Shown here in pieces: positions 56,330 to 64,000 of a DNA stretch of 64,000 nucleotides. The translations under genes and the position numbers were made by a program. Each line of letters starts with the position of its first letter. The first letter of the stretch is position 1. The notes beneath the pieces are model-generated. The model was not told where the DNA came from, searched no databases, and was given only the letters and a program-made list of their open reading frames with translations. The stretch comes from Brevundimonas sp. (GTDB lineage: Bacteria; Pseudomonadota; Alphaproteobacteria; Caulobacterales; Caulobacteraceae). Location: assembly GCF_029946145.1 (NCBI RefSeq), contig NZ_JAQSDY010000027.1:434001-498000 (forward strand), given 5' to 3'.

Positions 56330-57565
56330 TCAGGCTTTGAAATGATCGGCGATTCTGGCGGCCAGCTTCCTCGCCACCTCGGTCTTGGACTGGCGCGGCC
56401 AGCTTTCCGCCGAGCCGTCGCGGGTGAACAGGGTCACGCTGTTGCCGTCCGACCCGAAGACGTCGTCGGACACGTCATTGCCGACGATCCAGTCACAGCC
56501 CTTGCGCGACAGCTTGGCCCGGGCGTTGACCTCCAGATCGGTCGTCTCGGCCGCGAAGCCGACGACCAGTTTCGGGCGCCGCTTTCCGGGGGCTGACACG
56601 CTGGCCAGAATGTCGGGGTTCTCGATCAGGGCCAGCGAGGGCGGCCCGCCGGGCGCCTTCTTGATCTTGCCCGAGGCCACGCCGTCGACGCGCCAGTCGG
56701 CCACGGCGGCGCTCATCACCGCGATGTCGGCAGGCAGCGCCGCCTCGACCGCATCCTTCATCTCGCGCGCGGTCTCGACCTGGATGCGCTCGACCCCGAC
56801 CGGCGACGGCAGGGCCACCGGCCCCGACACCAGCGTCACACGCGCGCCCAGTTGCGCCAGGGCCTCGGCGATGGCGTAGCCCTGCTTGCCGCTGGAGCGG
56901 TTGGTCAGGCCCCGCACCGGATCGATCGGCTCGAACGTGGGACCGGCCGTCACCACCGCTCTCCGCCCCGCCAGCGGGCGGCCGTCGGGCCCGGCCAGCA
57001 GGCCCTCTATCGCCTGCAGGATCGCTTCCGGCTCGGCCATCCGGCCCGGGCCGAACTCGCCGCAGGCCATCTCGCCCTCGTCCGGCCCGACCACGGCGAC
57101 ACCGTGGAAGCCGTCGAAGCTCTTCAGCCGCGCCATGTTCGCCTGCACCGCCGGATGCAGCCACATCCGAACATTCATCGCCGGGGCCAGCAGCACCCGC
57201 TTGTCGGTCGCCAGCAGCGTGGTCGAGGCCAGATCGTCCGCCAGTCCGTTGGCCGCCTTGGCGATCAGCCCCGCCGTCGCCGGCGCGACCACGACAAGGT
57301 CAGCCCAGCGCGACAGTTCGATATGGCCCATGGCCGTCTCGTCTCCGGGCATGAACAGGGCCTGGCGCACCGGATGGCCGGTCAGGGCGGCCAGCGACAT
57401 TGGGGTCACGAACTGGGCGCCGGCCGGAGTCAGCAGGCTCATCACCTCGGCCCCGGCCTTCTTCAGCAGGCGCGTCAGCACCAGCGCCTTGTAGGCGGCG
57501 ATGCCGCCGCCGACGATCAGCAGGATCTTGCGTCCGGACAGGGCGGCGGTGGTCATGCCGGTCAT
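56330..57565 (-). CDS. coaBC: Bifunctional phosphopantothenoylcysteine decarboxylase/synthase
   Basis: The 411-residue flavoprotein joins cysteine to phosphopantothenate (CoaB) and decarboxylates the product (CoaC) in CoA synthesis. CoaC features include ILLIVGGGIAAYKAL and the region APAMNVRMW. The CoaB half has VTAGPTFEPIDPVRGLTNRSSGKQG. Start ATG at 57565 or 57556. A LexA-type box lies 46 bases upstream, shared with a divergent lipoprotein gene. Confidence 0.95.
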   Translation of the reverse strand: MTGMTTAALSGRKILLIVGGGIAAYKALVLTRLLKKAGAEVMSLLTPAGAQFVTPMSLAALTGHPVRQALFMPGDETAMGHIELSRWADLVVVAPATAGLIAKAANGLADDLASTTLLATDKRVLLAPAMNVRMWLHPAVQANMARLKSFDGFHGVAVVGPDEGEMACGEFGPGRMAEPEAILQAIEGLLAGPDGRPLAGRRAVVTAGPTFEPIDPVRGLTNRSSGKQGYAIAEALAQLGARVTLVSGPVALPSPVGVERIQVETAREMKDAVEAALPADIAVMSAAVADWRVDGVASGKIKKAPGGPPSLALIENPDILASVSAPGKRRPKLVVGFAAETTDLEVNARAKLSRKGCDWIVGNDVSDDVFGSDGNSVTLFTRDGSAESWPRQSKTEVARKLAARIADHFKA

Positions 57566-57610
57566 CTAGCCATCCCGGCGCCCGACGTCGAGGGAACGGC
57601 GCGCAAAACG

Positions 57611-57625
57611 GAACATTGCACGAAC
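57611..57625. promoter_or_regulatory. LexA-type site between coaBC and a lipoprotein gene
   Basis: GAAC-ATTGCAC-GAAC matches the alphaproteobacterial LexA operator exactly. It is 54 bases before the lipoprotein ATG at 57680 and 46 bases from the coaBC start. One chance match in intergenic sequence is possible but improbable. Confidence 0.6.
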
Positions 57626-57679
57626 ACAAGACCTGTGGTTATGGTGAAGCTCCAGTGTTTCAACCATGGGAGGATTGCG

Positions 57680-58198
57680 ATGGTGTCGAGATTCCGGATC
57701 GGGGGCGCGGCGCTCCTCCTGCTGGCCGCGTCGGCCTGCGGCAATGGCGGCTCGGCTGTCGAGACGCGCGACCGCGCCGCGGGCGGCGGAGACGCGACCC
57801 TGACCGCCGCGCCGGATGCTCCGGCCCGGGCGGCCCGCGGAGAACCCGCAGCGGCACAGGCGAAACCGGTGCTGACGGCCAACCGGCGCGAGACGGTCGA
57901 CGCCAAGATCACACGGCTGTTCGAGCGCAACGGCGCGGATTTCGGCGCCCGGACCCCGCGGGACTATCTGGCGAAAATCGAGGCCTTCACCAGCCGGCCG
58001 CCGGCGGGCACGGACCGGGTCGAACGGCCGAATGGCGATGTGCTGCTGTATCAGGCCTCGACCAACACCTTCGCTGTCGTGTCGCGCGACGGCGTGCCCA
58101 AGACCATGTTCAAGCCGCGCGAGGGCTCGGTCTACTGGGTCGAGCAAAAGGAGCGCGCACCCGCGTTCGGCCAGCGGCGGGCGCCGGCGGCTCGATAG
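57680..58198 (+). CDS. Lipoprotein of unknown function (possible SOS target)
   Basis: The 172-residue protein has a lipobox (LAASAC), an Ala/Pro-rich linker and a C-terminal domain. Recognisable segments are ARTPRDYLAKIEAFTSRPPAGTDRV and VLLYQASTNTFAVVSRDGVPKTMFKP. That pattern resembles the C-terminal cell-surface domain of phage or plasmid filamentous proteins (RNase toxin or immunity-like), but the match is weak. The ATG at 57680 has a GGGAGG site. A LexA-type box lies upstream. Confidence 0.7.
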   Translation: MVSRFRIGGAALLLLAASACGNGGSAVETRDRAAGGGDATLTAAPDAPARAARGEPAAAQAKPVLTANRRETVDAKITRLFERNGADFGARTPRDYLAKIEAFTSRPPAGTDRVERPNGDVLLYQASTNTFAVVSRDGVPKTMFKPREGSVYWVEQKERAPAFGQRRAPAAR

Positions 58199-58220
58199 GC
58201 GGACGTTGGACCGACCAGGG

Positions 58221-58637
58221 TCAGGCCTCGTCCGTTTCCTTGCGGTCGGCCATGTCGCGGATCAGTTCCAGCGCCAGTTTCTGCTGCCGGCTGGACAATT
58301 GGGGCGCCAGGCGGCCGATCTCGATGGTGTAGCGCGTGGCCGGGAAATCGTGCTCGTACGCCGCGCCGCCCTCGGCCATGCCCGCCGCCTGGGCGCCGTT
58401 CAGACCCTCGAAGAAATAGCCGATATCAACCTTGAAGAAACGGGCGATATCCCAGAGCTTGGAGGCCGAAATCCGGTTGGCCCCTTTCTCGTATTTCTGG
58501 ATTTGCTGGAAGGTCAGACCCAGGGCGCGCCCGAGGTCACTCTGGTTGTAGCCGAGCGCCAACCGTTTCTCGCAAACGCGCCGGCCGACATGCCGGTCCA
58601 CGGGATGAGGGCCGTCTTCGCCCTTGCCTCTCGCCAT
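58221..58637 (-). CDS. XRE family transcriptional regulator
   Basis: The 138-residue protein has a helix-turn-helix of the Cro/CI type (GYNQSDLGRALGLTFQQIQKYEKGANRIS, about 30-58), followed by KLWDIARFFKVDIGYFFEGL. A short C-terminal region has a helix (SSRQQKLALELIRDM). This form is widespread in alphaproteobacteria near lnt. Targets are unknown. The ATG at 58637 is followed by a charged, basic N-terminus. Confidence 0.88.
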   Translation of the reverse strand: MARGKGEDGPHPVDRHVGRRVCEKRLALGYNQSDLGRALGLTFQQIQKYEKGANRISASKLWDIARFFKVDIGYFFEGLNGAQAAGMAEGGAAYEHDFPATRYTIEIGRLAPQLSSRQQKLALELIRDMADRKETDEA

Positions 58638-58805
58638 CGTTACTCGTCCTTCGGTTGGTACCGTCGAGCCTGAATGCGCCCGGCAATGGCCGCTGTCATC
58701 AAAAAATGCAAAAACCCCGCCGCCACGCCCAGCCCTGGTTGAGTAACGGGTTCCAGGCCTCGCGTGACGCGCGAAACTCCCCTGAAAGGGGAATTCGCAC
58801 CGGCG

Positions 58806-60428
58806 TCAGGCGTGCAACTGGCGGCGGCGCAGCCGGCTCCACGGCGCCGCCAGGGCCAGTCCGGCCAGGACTGCCAGCCAGAACGGCAGGTCTCCGAACC
58901 GCCCATACGGGGTCACCCCCACCGGTTGCGGCAGCCGCGCATCGATGACCCCGCTCTCGCCCGGCTCCAGCCGCTGGTCGCCGACCACCCGGCCCCAGGG
59001 ATCAATCATGGCCGAAACGCCGGTCGGCGTGGACCGGACCACCGGCAGGCCCGTCTCGATGGCGCGGTAGCTGGCCAGGTTCAGATGCTGCAGGGGCCCG
59101 GAGGTGCGGCCGAACCAGGCGTCGTTCGAGATGTTGACGATCCAGCCCGGCCGCCCGGCCCCGCCCGGGGTGAAGCCCGGATACAGGCTCTCGTAGCAGA
59201 TCAGCGGCTGGGCCCTCGGCGCGCCGGGAATGTCGATCGGCGAGGGCAGCGGGCCGGGGCTGAAGTCGGTCGGCATATGCGTCAGGCTGCGCACGCCCAG
59301 CGCTCCCATCAGCCCGCCCGCCGGCAGGTATTCACCAAACGGCACCAGCCGGTATTTGTCATAGGTGGCGGTGATGCGAAGACCGCCGGCGCCCTCGTCC
59401 GTCAACACGAACAGGCTGTTGTAGTAGCGCCCGCCCTCGGGCGCCGCCGGGTCGGGCACGCCCCGGCCCAGGCCCATGATCAGGCTCTGGCCCGGCTGCA
59501 CCGCCCGGGCGATCGCCTCGGCGTCGGGCGAGCCCGGGGCGAACACCTGGTTGGCCGAGGCCGGCAGCGCCCCTTCGGGCCAGATGATCAGGTCCGGCGT
59601 AACCGCGCCCGGACGGGCGGTCAGATTGACGTAGCGGTCCACGATTCCGCGGTAGGCCTCGGGCGACCATTTCGATTCCTGGGGCACGTCCGCCTGGACG
59701 ATCCGGACCACGGTGTCGGTCAGCTCCAGCCGCGCCTGCGACAGCCGCATCGCCCCGCCCACCGCCAGCGCGCCCAGCGCCGCCGCCCCCAGAACCGCCG
59801 CGCCGATCCGCGCCTTGCGCGATCCCGCGCCCGCCAACGGGCCGAAGGCGGCCGCGCCGGCCACCGTGACGAGGCCCAGACCATAGACGCCCGCCACCGC
59901 GGCGAACTGCGACACCGCCGAGCCGGCCTTCCAGCTGGCCCCGGCCGGATTCCACGGGAAGCCGGTCAACACATGGCCGCGCAGCCACTCCAGCAAGCAG
60001 AACAGGGCGGCGAAGACCAGCACCCGCCGGACCCCGTCGGGCATGAGGCGCCGATAGAGGGCCGTCGCCGTCCCCCAGAACAGGCCCAGGCCGATCGGCA
60101 GCAGGCTGGCCGCGAACGGCGCCATCCACGCCTGGGCCGGATTGACCAGGAAGGCCTCGGCCACCCACCAGCAGCTGATGAAGAAATAGGCGAAGCCGGC
60201 CAGCCAGCCCATCCAGAAGGCGCCGCGCGCCCCGGCTGACCGTTCGGCCAGGAACATCAGCAGGGCGTAGCCCAGCAGGCCGGGCAGGACGCCGAACGGC
60301 GGATGCGCCAGCGCCGCCGCCGCCCCGGCCGCCAGCGCCAGGCCGATGCGGCCGAAGCGCAGGATCAGCCGCGCGCGCGGTCCGTCCCTGAGGCCGTCGT
60401 TTTCAGGCTTCGCCGTTGAGTGAGTCAT
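58806..60428 (-). CDS. lnt: Apolipoprotein N-acyltransferase
   Basis: The 540-residue inner-membrane enzyme adds the third acyl chain to lipoproteins. Six or more hydrophobic helices precede a nitrilase-like domain with catalytic Glu (IIWPEGALP), Lys (YDKYRLVPFGEYLP) and Cys (PLICYESLYP). The ATG at 60428 lies 26 bases inside ybeY. The corC/tlyC gene that usually sits between ybeY and lnt is missing. Confidence 0.95.
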   Translation of the reverse strand: MTHSTAKPENDGLRDGPRARLILRFGRIGLALAAGAAAALAHPPFGVLPGLLGYALLMFLAERSAGARGAFWMGWLAGFAYFFISCWWVAEAFLVNPAQAWMAPFAASLLPIGLGLFWGTATALYRRLMPDGVRRVLVFAALFCLLEWLRGHVLTGFPWNPAGASWKAGSAVSQFAAVAGVYGLGLVTVAGAAAFGPLAGAGSRKARIGAAVLGAAALGALAVGGAMRLSQARLELTDTVVRIVQADVPQESKWSPEAYRGIVDRYVNLTARPGAVTPDLIIWPEGALPASANQVFAPGSPDAEAIARAVQPGQSLIMGLGRGVPDPAAPEGGRYYNSLFVLTDEGAGGLRITATYDKYRLVPFGEYLPAGGLMGALGVRSLTHMPTDFSPGPLPSPIDIPGAPRAQPLICYESLYPGFTPGGAGRPGWIVNISNDAWFGRTSGPLQHLNLASYRAIETGLPVVRSTPTGVSAMIDPWGRVVGDQRLEPGESGVIDARLPQPVGVTPYGRFGDLPFWLAVLAGLALAAPWSRLRRRQLHA

Positions 60429-60864
60429 CGCGCCTGTATGGGTCGGCGACGCCCAGGCTGGCAAGAATGGATCGCTCCTCGCCCTCCATCGTCTCCGCCT
60501 CGGCCTCGGCCTCATGGTCGCGGCCCAGCAGGTGCAGGACGCCATGCACCGTCAGATGACTCAGATGGTCGGCCAGGGTCTTGCCCTGCGCCTCCGCCTC
60601 GGCCGCGCAGACACCGTAAGCCAGCACCAGATCGCCCAGATGCGGTGCGGCGCTCCCGGCCGCCGGGAAGGACAGCACATTGGTCGGCCGGTCCCTGTCG
60701 CGGAACCGGGCGTTCAGGTCGCGCACAGCCGCGTCGTCCGTCAGCAACACGACGACGTCGCCCTCGACGCGACCCAGGGCCGCCGTCGCCGCCCGCTCCG
60801 CCACGGCTGCGGCCTCGGGCAGGGCGGCGGTCCAGGCCGCGTCCTCGATCTCGACCTCGATCAC
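60403..60864 (-). CDS. ybeY: Endoribonuclease YbeY (rRNA maturation)
   Basis: The 153-residue zinc enzyme has the HGVLHLLGRDH motif near residue 105 and RPTNVLSFP. It helps mature the 3' end of 16S rRNA and supports ribosome quality control. The GTG start at 60864 overlaps the phoH stop in GTGA. The 3' end overlaps lnt by 26 bases. Confidence 0.95.
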   Translation of the reverse strand: MIEVEIEDAAWTAALPEAAAVAERAATAALGRVEGDVVVLLTDDAAVRDLNARFRDRDRPTNVLSFPAAGSAAPHLGDLVLAYGVCAAEAEAQGKTLADHLSHLTVHGVLHLLGRDHEAEAEAETMEGEERSILASLGVADPYRRDDSLNGEA

Positions 60865-61856
60865 GAGTCGGGGTCCTCGAGATCGGCGGCGGGACGGCGG
60901 CTGGCGGCGTCGGCGTCATAGGCGCGCACGATCCGCTCGACCATGGCGTGGCGCACCACGTCCTGGGCTTCGAACCGCTGCACCCCGACCCCCTTCACGT
61001 CCTCGAGGATGCGCAGGGCGTGCTTCAGACCCGAGTCGCGCGGGTTCAGCAGATCGACCTGCGACGGGTCGCCCGTCACCACCATCCGCGCGCCCTCGCC
61101 CAGCCGGGTCAGGACCATCTTCATCTGCAGCCGCGACGTGTTCTGCGCCTCGTCGACGATGATGTAGGCGTGGGCCAGGGTCCGGCCGCGCATGAAGGCG
61201 ATCGGGGCGGCCTCGATCTCGCCCTTGTCGCGCCGGCGGCGCACGTCCTCGGGACCGAGGATGTCGTTCAGCGCCTCCCAGATGGGGGCCAGATAGGGAT
61301 CGACCTTCTCGTTCAGGTCGCCCGGCAGGAAGCCCAGCTTCTCGCCGGCCTCGACGGCCGGTCGGGTGATGACCAGCCGGTCCACCTGCCCCCGTCGCAA
61401 CAGGGACGCGCCATAGGCCGCCGCCAGGAAGGTCTTTCCCGTGCCCGCCGGGCCGACGCCGAACGTCAGTTCGCAACGCGACAGCAGGGACAGATAGTTG
61501 GCCTGGGCCGCCGTCTTGGGCGCGATCGCCCCGCGCCGTCCGACCGGCAGGGCGATGGCGTCGGGCGCCACGCTCCCCTGCCCCGCCCGCGGCTGGGTCG
61601 CCGCGGCGCCCAGCGCCGTGCGCACGTCGGCCTCGGTGATCTCGGCGCCCGTCTCGGCGCGGCTGGCCAGGGTCTCGATGACCCGCTTGGCCTGCGACCG
61701 GTCGCGGGCCGAACCATTGATCGACACCCCTCCGCCGGGCGTCTCGACCAGAACCTTGAAACGGTCCTCGATCAGGGCCAGGTGCCGGCTGCCGGGACCG
61801 ATGACGGCGTGCAGGGCCTCATCGCCCAACGCCAGAAACTCACTCTCACGCGCCAT
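60861..61856 (-). CDS. phoH: PhoH family ATPase
   Basis: The 331-residue protein has the Walker A motif [10 protein letters not shown] and later a DEAQN element ([11 protein letters not shown]) typical of PhoH-like RNA/DNA-binding ATPases. The N-terminal 70 residues form a KH-like region ([18 protein letters not shown]). Its role is unclear but it is linked to RNA metabolism. The ATG at 61856 overlaps the miaB end, which is extended by a repeat. Confidence 0.94.
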   Translation of the reverse strand: MARESEFLALGDEALHAVIGPGSRHLALIEDRFKVLVETPGGGVSINGSARDRSQAKRVIETLASRAETGAEITEADVRTALGAAATQPRAGQGSVAPDAIALPVGRRGAIAPKTAAQANYLSLLSRCELTFGVGPAGTGKTFLAAAYGASLLRRGQVDRLVITRPAVEAGEKLGFLPGDLNEKVDPYLAPIWEALNDILGPEDVRRRRDKGEIEAAPIAFMRGRTLAHAYIIVDEAQNTSRLQMKMVLTRLGEGARMVVTGDPSQVDLLNPRDSGLKHALRILEDVKGVGVQRFEAQDVVRHAMVERIVRAYDADAASRRPAADLEDPDS

Positions 61857-63390
61857 GCACACTCCCAAGGCCGTCATCCTCGGGCTTGACCCGAGGATCA
61901 GATGTCGTGCGTCCTGTTGAGGAAAGCGAGGCGCCCATCGCGGGCCAACCCGACACATCCAGATGCGGATCGTCTGATCCTCGGGTCAAGCCCGAGGATG
62001 ACGGAACTGGGGTCAGGAGGCGGCCGGCCAAGGAGTTCTGTTGTCCCTTCAGGATCTCGACAGGAACGATCCGGCCGATCAGATGATCCGCGTCGTCGAC
62101 GTGAACCGATTGCAGCCACGGCGAACGCCCTATCGCCTGCGCCCCGTGACGCCCCTTCTTCTCGAACAGGACATCGAACGTCCGCCCCGCCTTGTCCACA
62201 TTGAACGCCAGCTGCTGTTCCGCCAGCAGGGCCTGCAGGGCATGCAGCCGTTCGCGCGACACGTCGTCGGGAACCTGACCGGCCATGGTCGCGGCCGGCG
62301 TGCCCGGGCGTGGCGAATACATGAAGGCGAAGGCGGACGCGTACCTGACCCTGCGGACGAGATCCATCGTCTCCTCGAAGTCCCGATCCGTCTCGCCCGG
62401 GAAGCCGACGATGAAGTCGCCCGCTATGGCGGTGTCGGCCCGGCTGTCGCGGATGCGGCCGATCAGCTCGAGATATTTCGCCCGCCCGTGCTTGCGGTTC
62501 ATCAGCCGCAGGATCCGGTCCGATCCCGCCTGCACCGGCAGATGCAGCCACGGCATCAGGGCGTCCAGCTCGCCGTGCGCCGCGATCAGCTCATCCGACA
62601 TGTCATTGGGATGGCTGGTCGTATAGCGGATGCGGTCGATGCCGGGGATCCCGGCCAGGGCCCAGGCCAGCCGCGCCAGGGTCGACGGTTTCCCGTCCGC
62701 CCCCTCGCCGTCATAGGCGTTGACGTTCTGACCCAGCAGGGTGACCTCGCGCACCCCCCGGGCCGCCAGCTCACGCGCCTCGGCCAGCACCGCCGCCAGC
62801 GGCCGCGACCATTCGGCGCCGCGCGTATACGGCACGACGCAGAAGGTGCAGAATTTGTCGCATCCCTCCTGCACCGTCAGGAAGGCGGTCGGCCCGCTGA
62901 CGCCCCGGGCTGACGGCAGGGCGTCGAACTTGTCGACGGGGGCGAAGTCGGCCCCGATCCGCTCGCCCCGCGCCCGCGCCGTGCGGGTCAGAAGCTCCGG
63001 CAGCTGATGATAGGCCTGTGGTCCCACCACGATGTCCACCGCCGGCTGACGGCGCATGATCTCCTCGCCCTCCGCCTGGGCGACGCAGCCGGCCACGGCG
63101 ATGATCATTCCCGGCTGGCCGGCGGCCAGGCGGATGTCCCGCATCTCGCGCAGCTTGCCCAGTTCGGAATAGACCTTCTCGGCCGCCTTCTCGCGGATAT
63201 GGCAGGTGTTGAGAATGACGAAATCCGCGCCTTCGGCCGTGTCCGTCGTGGCATAGCCCAGCGGCCGCAGCACATCGGCCATGCGCTCGGAGTCATAGAC
63301 GTTCATCTGGCAGCCGTAGGTCTTGATGAACAGGCGCTTCGGCGCGGCCTGTCCGTCCGACGCCGCGGGCGGGACGAGGGTCTCGGTCAT
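61846..63390 (-). CDS. miaB: tRNA-2-methylthio-N6-dimethylallyladenosine synthase MiaB with repeat-derived tail
   Basis: The 514-residue radical SAM enzyme adds a methylthio group to i6A37 of tRNAs. It has N-terminal cluster cysteines in TYGCQMN, NTCHIRE and AGCVAQAEG, and the radical SAM motif [17 protein letters not shown]. The TRAM domain ends near NSLAGRLL. The final 55 residues (from [15 protein letters not shown] to VHGA) are encoded by two inverted palindromic repeats and look non-native. The stop overlaps phoH by 11 bases. Confidence 0.94.
   Translation of the reverse strand: MTETLVPPAASDGQAAPKRLFIKTYGCQMNVYDSERMADVLRPLGYATTDTAEGADFVILNTCHIREKAAEKVYSELGKLREMRDIRLAAGQPGMIIAVAGCVAQAEGEEIMRRQPAVDIVVGPQAYHQLPELLTRTARARGERIGADFAPVDKFDALPSARGVSGPTAFLTVQEGCDKFCTFCVVPYTRGAEWSRPLAAVLAEARELAARGVREVTLLGQNVNAYDGEGADGKPSTLARLAWALAGIPGIDRIRYTTSHPNDMSDELIAAHGELDALMPWLHLPVQAGSDRILRLMNRKHGRAKYLELIGRIRDSRADTAIAGDFIVGFPGETDRDFEETMDLVRRVRYASAFAFMYSPRPGTPAATMAGQVPDDVSRERLHALQALLAEQQLAFNVDKAGRTFDVLFEKKGRHGAQAIGRSPWLQSVHVDDADHLIGRIVPVEILKGQQNSLAGRLLTPVPSSSGLTRGSDDPHLDVSGWPAMGASLSSTGRTTSDPRVKPEDDGLGSVHGA
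61871..61902 (+). repeat. Palindromic repeat, copy A (in the miaB 3' end)
   Basis: A 32-base unit with an internal palindrome CCTCGGGCTTGACCCGAGG. It is an exact inverted copy of 61973-62004, with 70 bases between. Both lie within the extended miaB frame. Confidence 0.8.
61973..62004 (-). repeat. Palindromic repeat, copy B (in the miaB 3' end)
   Basis: The exact reverse complement of copy A. The pair forms a BIME-like unit between the normal end of miaB and phoH. Confidence 0.8.
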
Positions 63391-63399
63391 GGGCTGCTT

Positions 63400-64000
63400 T
63401 TAATCCGGCCCGGACCCGCGCGCCAGCAAGGCGCCGCCGCCTGCGCCGCCCGTGGTCAGGTAGTCGTCGATCAGGTAATCCGCCGCGTCCGGAACCCCGC
63501 CGACCACGGTCACCTCGCGGATGACGTCCAGGCGCCTGCGCAACCGCCGCCAATCGCCGTAGCTGTGCCGCAGCATGGGGGTGAAGGTCGCCAGACCCCG
63601 CCGGACGGGTTTGCGCCGGGTATTGCCCGTATTGAACGCCGCCAGTTCGATGTCGGCGGCGTGACGCCGGGCCAGACCCAGGGTGTCGAACACCAGCACC
63701 CGTTTGACCGCCCCCGCGTTCGCACGCGCGCCCAGCAGACCGGCCAGGCTCTTTTCGTCGGGCCAGAAGAACACCCGCCCGTTCAGCATTTGCAGCCACT
63801 CGGCGGCGGTCAGGCCGTCATCCAGACAGGCCGCGAGCGCCGTCTCGCTGAGTGGAATATTGTCGGTGATCACGGCGCGGCCGTGCGCGGGATGCTGGAG
63901 GGCGATCGATGTCGGGCGCCGCCGCCGCTCGATCGCCCCGCGCTGCTCCGGCGGTGTCCCGAACAGGTCCAGCAACCGCGATGTCGACAGCAGGCCGTGC
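63400..64000 (-). CDS. DUF7002-like protein, truncated by window edge
   Basis: The frame is open to the window edge, so the start is missing. The visible 200 residues begin HGLLSTSRLLDLFG, typical of DUF7002-type proteins, and continue with GRVFFWPDEKSLAGLL, then AAFNTGNTRRKPVRRGLATF. The family is predicted to be ADP-ribosyltransferase-like, but activity is not shown. The end lies nine bases from the miaB start on the same strand, so the two may be cotranscribed. Confidence 0.7.
   Translation of the reverse strand, partial: HGLLSTSRLLDLFGTPPEQRGAIERRRRPTSIALQHPAHGRAVITDNIPLSETALAACLDDGLTAAEWLQMLNGRVFFWPDEKSLAGLLGARANAGAVKRVLVFDTLGLARRHAADIELAAFNTGNTRRKPVRRGLATFTPMLRHSYGDWRRLRRRLDVIREVTVVGGVPDAADYLIDDYLTTGGAGGGALLARGSGPD

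Overview
The window is about 64 kb of GC-rich, gene-dense chromosome. It most likely comes from an alphaproteobacterium of the family Caulobacteraceae, probably Brevundimonas or a close relative. This is inferred from protein families and gene orders, not from a database match. Supporting points are the layouts hrcA-grpE, dnaK-dnaJ-dapB, sdhCDAB and ffh-rpsP-rimM, fabA-fabB near fabI, MmcB behind a GTTC-N7-GTTC LexA box, UrcA-family proteins, an AhpD-type partner for AhpC, and heat-shock promoters fitting the Caulobacter consensus. No rRNA, tRNA, CRISPR array, prophage or insertion sequence was found.

Layout. 1-8.6 kb: a truncated proline-rich protein, an ABC-2 exporter pair, a DUF1206 membrane protein, a lipocalin, a sorbosone-dehydrogenase-like lipoprotein, two envelope proteins and a fatty-acyl-CoA synthetase. 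8.6-14.4 kb: motA facing a PilZ/kinase/ferredoxin/sdhBADC run on the minus strand. 14.5-21.1 kb: HIT and SIMPL proteins, ahpC-ahpD with an OxyR-type site, an SRPBCC protein, murI and an M3 peptidase. 21.2-25.2 kb: two UrcA proteins, then ffh-rpsP-rimM behind a structured leader. 25.3-31.8 kb is the most accessory part. It holds a KTSC protein, a two-gene unit with a JAMM metalloprotease motif, fabI, a trypsin-like protease fused to a DNA/RNA non-specific nuclease, and an antiporter. 31.8-34.5 kb: fabA-fabB and a Crp/Fnr regulator. 34.5-45 kb: an SH3 protein, a 2-hydroxyacid dehydrogenase, a MoeB/ThiF enzyme, a BLUF photoreceptor, hslV and hslU split by a duplicated-domain protein, mmcB, corA, a CHAP protein and an acyltransferase. 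45-55.3 kb: a DUF3800 protein, rph, then hrcA-grpE, alkB and dnaK-dnaJ-dapB. 55.4-64 kb: dut, coaBC, a lipoprotein with a LexA box, an XRE regulator, lnt-ybeY-phoH-miaB and a truncated gene at the edge.

How the genes work together. Several sets form pathways: protein folding and degradation (HrcA, GrpE, DnaK, DnaJ, HslUV), unsaturated fatty-acid synthesis (FabA, FabB, FabI), respiration (SdhCDAB), peroxide defence (AhpCD), DNA repair (MmcB, AlkB, Dut) and translation or RNA maturation (Ffh, S16, RimM, RNase PH, YbeY, MiaB).

The strongest candidate for a poorly described system is the protease-nuclease fusion at 27.9-29.9 kb. It lies in a block separating fabI from fabA-fabB, which are usually clustered in relatives. 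Also notable are the JAMM/secreted-protein pair at the end of a shortened rpsP-rimM operon, a palindromic repeat pair that extends the miaB reading frame, and a perfect LexA-type site between coaBC and an unknown lipoprotein gene.
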